Shown in pieces: positions 55,754 to 61,975 of a stretch of DNA of 64,000 bases; within the stretch, counting starts at the first letter, position 1, and every line of letters begins with the position of its first letter. The stretch covers positions 62,001 to 126,000 of the forward strand of contig NZ_JALPNU010000011.1 in NCBI RefSeq assembly GCF_030851345.1, in the 5' to 3' direction. This stretch comes from Marinifilum sp. D714 (GTDB taxonomy: Bacteria; Bacteroidota; Bacteroidia; Bacteroidales; Marinifilaceae). Made by a program: the position numbers and the translations under genes. The notes under the pieces are model-generated. The model did no database searches, was not told the origin of the DNA, and worked only from the letters and a program-made list of their open reading frames with translations.

Positions 55754-55789
55754 GGGTTACCTTTTTCTAAAAACCGGAATAAAGGGGTG
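55754..55789 (+). promoter_or_regulatory. Shared 36-nt element, copy B (upstream of the peptide array)
   Basis: GGGTTACCTTTTT, 9 nt, GGAATAAAGGGGT, the same blocks and spacing as copy A, 40 nt before the first peptide ATG. It points towards the array and away from the CHAT gene. Confidence 0.75.
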
Positions 55790-55828
55790 TAATTGTTTCC
55801 TAAAAAACTAAAAAAAGAACCCGTAGCA

Positions 55829-55921
55829 ATGAAAAATTTTGAAGTATTAAACACTGAAGATTTAAAAAACATTAAAGGTGGATACCAAGACAGAATGATC
55901 AATGACGATATCCTGGTATAA
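55829..55921 (+). CDS. Double-glycine array peptide, copy 1 (30 aa)
   Basis: A 30-aa gene. Leader MKNFEVLNTEDLKNIKGG (residues 1-18) has Leu -12, Asp -8, Leu -7, Ile -4 and GG at -2/-1, the pattern recognised by C39 peptidases. Cutting after GG releases YQDRMINDDILV, a 12-residue acidic peptide with no cysteine. It is the first gene after the shared element. No modifying enzyme (radical SAM, cyclodehydratase, lanthionine synthase) is near, so the peptide is probably unmodified. Signalling is a guess; the activity is unknown. Confidence 0.85.
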   Translation: MKNFEVLNTEDLKNIKGGYQDRMINDDILV

Positions 55922-55995
55922 TCAACCTCGACCCTAAGTAATCCAAATTTTCCAAAAAGTATTTTCCTAGTTATTAACGACCAAATTAAATAGCA

Positions 55996-56088
55996 ATGAA
56001 AAATTTCGAAGTATTAAACACTGAAGATTTAAAAAACATTAAAGGTGGTTATCAAGACAGAATGATTAATGACGATATTCTGGTATAA
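55996..56088 (+). CDS. Double-glycine array peptide, copy 2 (30 aa)
   Basis: Encodes the same 30 residues as copy 1, with silent codon changes only (for example TTC for TTT at Phe4). It is preceded by the conserved 75-nt spacer. Export by the C39 transporter at 37.5-39.7 kb is inferred from the leader. Confidence 0.85.
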   Translation: MKNFEVLNTEDLKNIKGGYQDRMINDDILV

Positions 56089-56163
56089 TCAGCCTCGACC
56101 CATAGTAATCCAAATTTTCCAAAAAAGTATTTTCCTAGTTATTAACGACCAAATTAAATAGCA

Positions 56164-56256
56164 ATGAAAAATTTTGAAGTATTAAACACTGAAGATCTTA
56201 AAAACGTTAAAGGTGGTTATCAAGACAGAATGATCAATGACGATATCCTGGTATAA
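56164..56256 (+). CDS. Double-glycine array peptide, copy 3 (30 aa)
   Basis: Differs from copy 1 by one leader substitution, Ile15 to Val (KNVKGG, position -4, still acceptable to C39 peptidases). The predicted 12-aa mature part YQDRMINDDILV is unchanged. Confidence 0.85.
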   Translation: MKNFEVLNTEDLKNVKGGYQDRMINDDILV

Positions 56257-56331
56257 TCAACCTCGACCCTAAATAATCCAAATTTTCCAAAAAAGTATTT
56301 TCCTAGTTATTAACGACCAAATTAAATAGCA

Positions 56332-56424
56332 ATGAAAAATTTCGAAGCATTAAACACTGAAGATTTAAATAACATTAAAGGTGGTTATCAAGACAGAATG
56401 ATTAATGACGATATCTTGGTATAA
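56332..56424 (+). CDS. Double-glycine array peptide, copy 4 (30 aa)
   Basis: Two leader substitutions relative to copy 1: Val6 to Ala and Lys13 to Asn (MKNFEALNTEDLNNIKGG). The core YQDRMINDDILV is unchanged, so variation falls in the leader only. Confidence 0.85.
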   Translation: MKNFEALNTEDLNNIKGGYQDRMINDDILV

Positions 56425-56498
56425 TCAACCTCGACCCATAGTAATCCAAATTTTCCAGAAAGTATTTTCCTAGTTATTAACGACCAAATTAAATAGCA

Positions 56499-56591
56499 AT
56501 GAAAAATTTTGAAGTATTAAACACTGAAGATCTTAAAAACATTAAAGGTGGTTATCAAGACAGAATGATCAATGACGATATCTTGGTATAA
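56499..56591 (+). CDS. Double-glycine array peptide, copy 5 (30 aa)
   Basis: Protein identical to copy 1. It is the last unit with the standard upstream spacer; downstream sequence departs from the repeat directly after the stop codon. Confidence 0.85.
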   Translation: MKNFEVLNTEDLKNIKGGYQDRMINDDILV

Positions 56592-56651
56592 AAAAAATTT
56601 GAATAAGTAGATAGTATTATTTATATTTACTAATCTCTTATCCTATTCACT

Positions 56652-56744
56652 ATGAACACCTTTGAAGAATTAACAACTCAAGAGTTAGACAATACACTTG
56701 GTGGTTACCAAGACAGATCAATAAATGACGATATTTTAGTCTAA
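56652..56744 (+). CDS. Double-glycine array peptide, divergent copy 6 (30 aa)
   Basis: Leader MNTFEELTTQELDNTLGG differs from copy 1 at most variable positions but keeps Leu -12, Glu -8, Leu -7 and GG. The core YQDRSINDDILV has one change (Met to Ser). The upstream region is unrelated to the array spacer. Conservation of the core despite leader and flank divergence points to selection on the released peptide. Confidence 0.85.
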   Translation: MNTFEELTTQELDNTLGGYQDRSINDDILV

Positions 56745-56859
56745 CAAATTCCCATACCATATTTTTATAATTACATCATTTAAAAGATGTACTTGGTTGA
56801 ACCTTGTAGTGTAGGCTATAATCAAGAGATGTAAAGAAATTAAAGACTAATTCATTTAA

Positions 56860-57723
56860 ATGGAGAAACGTCCTACATATAAAGAATTGCAACGACAATT
56901 AGCAGAAGCTCGCGCTCAGCTCGAAAAGACCGAGAAGCTGAAAGATGCATTTCTAGCCAATATGTCGCATGAAATTCGAACGCCCATGAATGCGATTGTA
57001 GGAGCTTCAGAACTTCTTCGTGATGATTCTTTATCGAAAGAGGATCGAAATGAGTTTACAAAAATACTGTCATCGAGCAGTAAAGAATTACTGGATCTAT
57101 TCAATAGAATCCTAGAACTATCGCAATTAGAGAGCGGTGCATTAGAATACAACGAATCAGAAATTGAAGTACATGATTTACTGGTTACATTGTATTCAGC
57201 CTACGGGCAAAAAATTAACATGAGCGGTAAAAATTTGGTTTTAAACTATACCGAAGATTTACGTGATAATAAAATATTCACTGATCAGAAAAAACTAACC
57301 AAAGTACTATCTTATCTCCTTGATAATGCATTGAAATTTACAAATTCAGGAGAAATTGATTTTGGCTGTGCAATTCAGGACAGACACAATATTCTTTTCT
57401 ATGTAAAAGATACTGGACCAGGAATAAGTGATCAGGAGCAAGCAAAAATATTTAAGAAATTTACCCAAGTTGATAATTCATATACCAGAGAACATTCAGG
57501 TGCCGGTTTAGGATTAAGTATCAGCAAAGAATTGGTTGAATTTCTTGGAGGCAAGTTATATATAGATTCAAATTTGGGAGATGGTTCTATTTTCTACTTT
57601 ACCATTCCATTTAAATTCTCAGAATCAAATCTTGTACTCAAAGAAAAAATTGAAGCTATATTAAAACAAAATATTAACGAAATATATTCTTCGTCTAATA
57701 CTCGAAAGAATATTGCTATTTAG
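56860..57723 (+). CDS. Sensorless cytosolic histidine kinase
   Basis: A 287-aa kinase consisting of a short N-terminal coiled coil (about residues 5-28), HisKA with the phospho-acceptor in NMSHEIRTPMNA (about 34-45), and a HATPase (N-box LSYLLDNALKF, G1 KDTGPGIS, G2 GAGLGLS). There is no PAS, GAF or membrane segment, so the signal must come through a partner protein. It starts 115 bp after the last array peptide in the same direction, with no terminator seen between, so read-through from the array is possible. The orphan response regulator at 59.2-59.6 kb is a candidate partner. Confidence 0.9.
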   Translation: MEKRPTYKELQRQLAEARAQLEKTEKLKDAFLANMSHEIRTPMNAIVGASELLRDDSLSKEDRNEFTKILSSSSKELLDLFNRILELSQLESGALEYNESEIEVHDLLVTLYSAYGQKINMSGKNLVLNYTEDLRDNKIFTDQKKLTKVLSYLLDNALKFTNSGEIDFGCAIQDRHNILFYVKDTGPGISDQEQAKIFKKFTQVDNSYTREHSGAGLGLSISKELVEFLGGKLYIDSNLGDGSIFYFTIPFKFSESNLVLKEKIEAILKQNINEIYSSSNTRKNIAI

Positions 57724-57742
57724 GAAAATTACTAGGGATGTT

Positions 57743-57775
57743 AAAAGGAGCTTGCTGGTCACAAGCTCCTTTTTC
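57743..57775 (+). terminator. Terminator of the histidine kinase gene
   Basis: AAAGGAGCTTG / CAAGCTCCTTT stem with a 7-nt loop and TTTTT, 20 bp after the stop. It reaches the end of the convergent membrane-protein gene. Confidence 0.88.
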
Positions 57776-58104
57776 TATTTTGTTTTAAGAGATATTTCTT
57801 TATAGTTGATTATAACATCGAGTACAACCGAAAAAATCATCATGTTATACTTTTGATCATAATCTGTGAAAATAAGTATACATGCTACAAGCATTAAAAG
57901 AATTCCTAATACTTTTAAGAGTTCAGAAAATTTTAATTGATTTAGTTTTTCAGTGTTCAAACTAAATATTCTGTAAACTATATTTAACACCACACCCGAA
58001 GCCAAAATGGCTACTCCATATGATTCAGCTTGTAAAATAAAAAGTGCACCTACAATAATTAACACCGTTGCAAGTGTATAAAGAATTGATAAAATTCGTT
58101 TCAT
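57775..58104 (-). CDS. Small four-helix membrane protein
   Basis: A 109-aa protein with four hydrophobic segments (about residues 4-24, 28-47, 63-80, 86-102) and Lys-rich loops. No family recognised. It lies 12 bp after the ruvB stop on the same strand and is probably its downstream partner in the transcript. Function unknown. Confidence 0.7.
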   Translation of the reverse strand: MKRILSILYTLATVLIIVGALFILQAESYGVAILASGVVLNIVYRIFSLNTEKLNQLKFSELLKVLGILLMLVACILIFTDYDQKYNMMIFSVVLDVIINYKEISLKTK

Positions 58105-58116
58105 TTTAAAATATTT

Positions 58117-59139
58117 CTAGAAAAGTAATTCCGGATCACTAAAATTGTTTTTTCCAAGATGCGAATAAGCTAAAGGAGTAACTTCTCTTCCTCGCGGAGT
58201 ACGTTTAATGAATCCTTCTTTAATTAAAAATGGCTCATAAACCTCCTCAATCGTACCACTATCCTCGCCTACTGCAGTTGCAATGGTTGAAATTCCAACT
58301 GGTCCTCCACTAAATTTATCAATAAGCGTATTTAAAATTCTGTTGTCCATCTCGTCCAAACCATGCTTATCAATATTTAAAGCTTCAAGTGAAAATTTGG
58401 TAATTTCTATATCAATGGATCCGTTTCCTTTTACTTGAGCAAAATCTCTTACTCTTCGCAAAAGAGCATTTACAATACGTGGTGTTCCTCTGCTTCTTGA
58501 CGCAATTTCTCCAGCTGCTTCATGAGTAATTTCAACATCAAGAATACTTGCACTACGCTCTACTATTTTAGATAATATAGGCAGGTCGTAATATTCAAGA
58601 TGACAATTTATACCAAATCGAGCTCTTAAAGGTGAAGTTAATAATCCGGAACGAGTTGTTGCTCCAATTAAAGTAAAAGGATTTAATTCCAATTGAATTG
58701 ATCTTGCCGCAGGACCTTTATCAATCATGATATCAATTTTAAAATCCTCCATTGCAGAGTATAAATACTCCTCTACAATAGGACTTAATCTATGAATTTC
58801 ATCGATAAAAAGAACATCATTTGGTTCCAAATTGGTTAACAAACCTGCAAGATCACCAGGTTTATCGAGAACCGGTCCTGAAGTAACTTTTAATCCAACT
58901 CCTAATTCGTTGGCAAGAATATTTGATAAAGTAGTTTTTCCAAGTCCGGGAGGTCCATGAAGCAAAACATGATCTAATGCTTCCTCACGCATTTTTGCAG
59001 CAGCAACAAATACATTTAGATTCTCAACAATCTTCTTTTGTCCACGAAAATCTGAAAACTGAAGTGGTCTTAGTTTATTATCTAATTCTTTTTCTTTATC
59101 CGAAAAGTTATGACTTCTTATGTCCAGGTTATCATCCAT
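58117..59139 (-). CDS. ruvB: Holliday junction branch-migration helicase subunit RuvB
   Basis: A 340-aa AAA+ motor. Walker A is [12 protein letters not shown] (about residues 60-71), Walker B is [10 protein letters not shown] (about 108-117), sensor 1 is [11 protein letters not shown], and the C-terminal winged helix ([17 protein letters not shown]) is intact. RuvA and RuvC genes are not in the window. It lies about 0.6 kb left of the possible origin region. Confidence 0.97.
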   Translation of the reverse strand: MDDNLDIRSHNFSDKEKELDNKLRPLQFSDFRGQKKIVENLNVFVAAAKMREEALDHVLLHGPPGLGKTTLSNILANELGVGLKVTSGPVLDKPGDLAGLLTNLEPNDVLFIDEIHRLSPIVEEYLYSAMEDFKIDIMIDKGPAARSIQLELNPFTLIGATTRSGLLTSPLRARFGINCHLEYYDLPILSKIVERSASILDVEITHEAAGEIASRSRGTPRIVNALLRRVRDFAQVKGNGSIDIEITKFSLEALNIDKHGLDEMDNRILNTLIDKFSGGPVGISTIATAVGEDSGTIEEVYEPFLIKEGFIKRTPRGREVTPLAYSHLGKNNFSDPELLF

Positions 59140-59238
59140 GCGACAAAAATAATCTGAAAATCTTTAATTCGAGTAGAAAACCTCACTCAAATGTAAACAA
59201 TGCTTGTTAGAAACTTTTTTAAATAACTGGAATAGTAC

Positions 59239-59622
59239 TTACAATCCTAGATTTGTTAAAACCTTAAATAAATGGTCTACATCGAACGGTTTTGATAAGT
59301 GGGCATCCATACCATTCTCTAAACATTTTTCTTCGTTAGCGACCATTATATCGGCTGTGAGGGCAATAATTGGAATATGCTCTTGCCCATTTTCAATTTC
59401 TCTTATGATTTTAGTAGCTTCTAATCCGTCCATTTCAGGCATCATTACATCCATTAGAATAAAATCATAATTCCTCTCTTTATACATATCGACAGCTTCC
59501 AAACCATTATTAGCAACATCGATTAAATAACCATATCGCTTTAAAGTAAATTTAACTACCGTTTGATTCAATTTGTTGTCTTCAACAAGAAGTATCGAAT
59601 ATTTTTTAGTTTCCCAACTCAT
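59239..59622 (-). CDS. Single-domain response regulator (CheY-like)
   Basis: A 127-aa receiver domain with no output domain. The acidic pocket is LLVEDNKLN (Glu/Asp about 13-14), the phospho-acceptor Asp in FILMDVMMPEMDG (about 60), and the conserved Thr and Lys in IALTAD and LSKPF. It has the look of receiver domains from hybrid kinases. No kinase is adjacent; the sensorless kinase 1.5 kb away is the nearest candidate. It is transcribed away from the large AT-rich gap. Confidence 0.9.
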   Translation of the reverse strand: MSWETKKYSILLVEDNKLNQTVVKFTLKRYGYLIDVANNGLEAVDMYKERNYDFILMDVMMPEMDGLEATKIIREIENGQEHIPIIALTADIMVANEEKCLENGMDAHLSKPFDVDHLFKVLTNLGL

Positions 59623-59734
59623 TCTCTTCAGTGTGGATTTTCTATAGATTGCAAGATAACAAAATCATTGAAATAATTAAGTAAACATACCAAACAAATC
59701 ACAGTTGAATTTTAATCTATATTTAATCCCTTTT

Positions 59735-60160
59735 TGCAATTATCAACACTCATATTATTAATATTAATTTTTTAAAAATTTCTAAAAAATAAGATGATTA
59801 TTATATCCTGTTAATAATGTTGGTAAGAGAGTACGAATTTTATTGTTTTTCTGTATGAAAATAGTCTAATAACAGGATATCAACACTTATTGTTAACATA
59901 GAGAGATTGAATTATAGAGGGATACATACTTTATTAACTTCCTGTTAATAACTCTGATTTTTGATAATTTAGTTTCTTGCGGATATTAACAGAGTGTTGA
60001 AAACTGGTTGAAAGCTTTGATAACACTGGTAAAAAATAAAATTGGTATCTGGGAAATATTTTTCTATACAATTTCAATTTTGTTAGTTCCAAAAAATACT
60101 TTGGAATTTTTAATAAGGAAAAATCAACAGTATGTTAACTGAATGTGAACAAATCTGTTC
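59735..60160. other. Candidate chromosomal replication origin (AT-rich, repeated DnaA-box-like words)
   Basis: The 750-bp gap 59623-60375 has no gene. CCTGTTAATAA occurs at 59807-59817 and 59941-59951. CCTGTTATTAG occurs in inverted orientation at 59866-59876 and CTGTTAATA in inverted orientation at 59984-59992. TTATCAACA (59740-59748), TATCAACA (59878-59885) and TGTTAACA (59891-59898) add DnaA-box-like sites one base off TTATCCACA. Gene direction switches across the gap. Assignment is inference. Confidence 0.4.
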
Positions 60161-60375
60161 ATAAGTGAAAAGGTTCTAGCTAAACTGTTTTATTTCAGAT
60201 TGATGTGTTTCAACAATTCATTTGATAAGCAGTTTTAGACAAAATGCCTGATTTTAGGCTTGGAAAATTGGTCATTTTAAAAACAACTCATATAATTTAC
60301 TTAGTTTTGTACTCCACAAATTAACTTGAACAAAAACCACATAAAGGCAACACTGTCTTTAATAATTTTAATAAG

Positions 60376-60813
60376 ATGAAAAAACTAAAAATTGCATTGG
60401 CTGCTGATCATGCAGGATTTCAGTTTAAAAATGATTTGGCTGAAATTTTGAAAGCAGAAGGATATGAAGTAAAAGATTTCGGTACTAATTCTGAGGAAAG
60501 TATGGATTATCCTGACACAGCTCATCCATTAGCTGCAGCAGTTGAAGCAGGAGAGTTTGATTTTGGCTTTACTCTATGTGGAAGTGGAAATGGTATTACC
60601 ATGACAGCTAACAAACACCAAAAAGTTCGTGCAGCTTTGTGTTGGACTGCGGAAATTGCTGGTTTAGCAAGATCGCATAATGATGCAAATGTATGTGGTA
60701 TTCCTGCCAGATTTATTTCTTTTGAAGAAGTAAAAGAAATTGCAAAAATCTTTTTAAATACTGAATTTGAAGGTGGCAGACACCAGAAGCGAATTGATAA
60801 GATTCCTTTGTAA
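60376..60813 (+). CDS. rpiB: Ribose 5-phosphate isomerase B
   Basis: A 145-aa RpiB/LacAB-type isomerase interconverting ribulose and ribose 5-phosphates. Motifs are AADHAGFQFKN (about residues 9-19), DYPDTAHPLA and CGSGNGITMTANKH (about 74-87) with the active-site Cys. The typical HNDANVCGIPARF motif follows. It is first on the right side of the possible origin. Confidence 0.94.
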   Translation: MKKLKIALAADHAGFQFKNDLAEILKAEGYEVKDFGTNSEESMDYPDTAHPLAAAVEAGEFDFGFTLCGSGNGITMTANKHQKVRAALCWTAEIAGLARSHNDANVCGIPARFISFEEVKEIAKIFLNTEFEGGRHQKRIDKIPL

Positions 60814-60945
60814 AATGGGGCTTTTATAATAAAAAGAATCATAATAAATAAGGAATTAAAGAATTAAAGATGCTTAATTAGTTGTAATTATTGTTATCTT
60901 TGACCTGATTGTTAGATAAATGTGGAGTAAAAATAAAAATTAAAG

Positions 60946-61389
60946 ATGTTATCGAATACTTGTAAATATGCAATTCGCTCAGTAATTTATTTGTCGATAA
61001 ATGCAAAAGAAGGCAAAAAAATAGGAATAAAGAAGATATCAGAAGAGCTGGAAATTCCAACACCATTTTTGGGTAAAATTTTGCAAAGTCTTGCAAGACA
61101 AAAGTTACTTACATCAACTAAAGGACCTCATGGAGGATTTGGAATGGGAAAAGATCCAAGTGAGATCACCCTGATGAATATTGTTGAAATAGTGGATGGA
61201 TTGGATATGTTTGAAAATTGTTTAATTGGAATTCGTCCATGTAAGTCTGATGATAAAGCACAAGCTGCTTGCCCTGTTCATAATCAGTTTGGACATATTA
61301 GAAAACAGATTTACGATCTGTTTAAAGGAAAAACAATAGGTCAGTTAATTACAGAAATGGAAAATGCGAATGAGTATATTACTCTATAA
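60946..61389 (+). CDS. Rrf2 family transcriptional regulator
   Basis: A 147-aa regulator with an N-terminal winged HTH (KYAIRSVIYLSINA, ISEELEIPTPFLGKILQSLA) and three cysteines in the pattern C-x7-C-x9-C (ENCLIGIRPC ... AACPVH, about residues 92-110). This fits an iron-sulfur cluster as in IscR/NsrR, suggesting control by redox or nitric oxide. A TATCTTTG word at 60895-60902 may be its -7 box. Its stop overlaps the stop of the convergent VanZ gene by 6 nt. Confidence 0.9.
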   Translation: MLSNTCKYAIRSVIYLSINAKEGKKIGIKKISEELEIPTPFLGKILQSLARQKLLTSTKGPHGGFGMGKDPSEITLMNIVEIVDGLDMFENCLIGIRPCKSDDKAQAACPVHNQFGHIRKQIYDLFKGKTIGQLITEMENANEYITL

Positions 61390-61812
61390 GATTTTCTTTA
61401 GAAAAGATATTTCACTAAAGGGCTTGCGATTCAATAGCAAGTCCTTTTGTTTTTTTATCCATGGATAAAGTAAAATTGCAACAATTCCTCCCAAAATATC
61501 TGCTGCTAAATCAATATAATCACCACTACGATTTGTAAAATAATTTTGCTGTAAATATTCTATTGCACCACCATAAGCAGCAACTAAAAATACTGTTATC
61601 AGAATTATTTGAGATTTTTTCAACTTGGTTTGAAAACTTAACTCAGCCATTAAAAAAATTCCCATAATAAAGAACATTCCAAAGTGAACAAGCTTGTCGA
61701 AATGTGGAATGTGAATGGCAGATGTTTTCGGTAAATCGTTGCCTGGAATAGAGCACAAAATAAATATAATTATTGCCCAAATAATATTTCGCCAGAACAA
61801 TTTTCTCTTCAT
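61384..61812 (-). CDS. VanZ family membrane protein
   Basis: A 142-aa protein with four hydrophobic helices and the VanZ hallmarks IPHFDKLVHFGMFFIMG (about residues 37-53) and YLQQNYFTNRSGDYIDLAADILGG spread over about 88-112. The family is linked to cell-wall/teicoplanin traits but the activity is unknown. The hairpin at 61418-61445 (AAGGGCTTGC / GCAAGTCCTT with T run) lies inside its 3' end and could terminate the convergent Rrf2 gene. Confidence 0.85.
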   Translation of the reverse strand: MKRKLFWRNIIWAIIIFILCSIPGNDLPKTSAIHIPHFDKLVHFGMFFIMGIFLMAELSFQTKLKKSQIILITVFLVAAYGGAIEYLQQNYFTNRSGDYIDLAADILGGIVAILLYPWIKKQKDLLLNRKPFSEISFLKKIL

Positions 61813-61975
61813 AAATTTATGTATATCGATAATAGTTGCTCAAAGTTAGCAAGCTATTTTAAGTTATCAAGTTCATAGTATAAATATGTTTGAATCAATA
61901 TGCTATTGACCAATTTACCAGAATTTCGTAATTTGAATATTATTTGAAATTTTGTTAAACTGAATTCTACCTGTG

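Larger units (their letters stand above)
55829..56591 (+). repeat. Five-unit direct repeat array, period 167-168 bp
   Basis: Units begin at 55829, 55996, 56164, 56332 and 56499. Each has a 93-nt gene plus a spacer of about 75 nt running TCAACCTCGACCC ... TTTTCCTAGTTATTAACGAC ... TAGCA. The spacer is nearly as conserved as the gene, so the amplification is recent. A sixth, divergent gene follows without the spacer. Confidence 0.92.

Noticed and set aside
55829-56744. Peptide array as a CRISPR array
   Set aside because: The period is 167-168 bp, the units are coding, the spacers are as conserved as the repeats, and no cas genes are near.
55829-56744. Array peptides as class II bacteriocins
   Set aside because: The cores are only 12 residues, acidic, not amphipathic and Cys-free, and no immunity gene is evident; kept only as a remote alternative.
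50656-57723. Integrated mobile element bordered by tRNA-Val
   Set aside because: No integrase, transposase or flanking direct repeat of the tRNA end was found on the far side.
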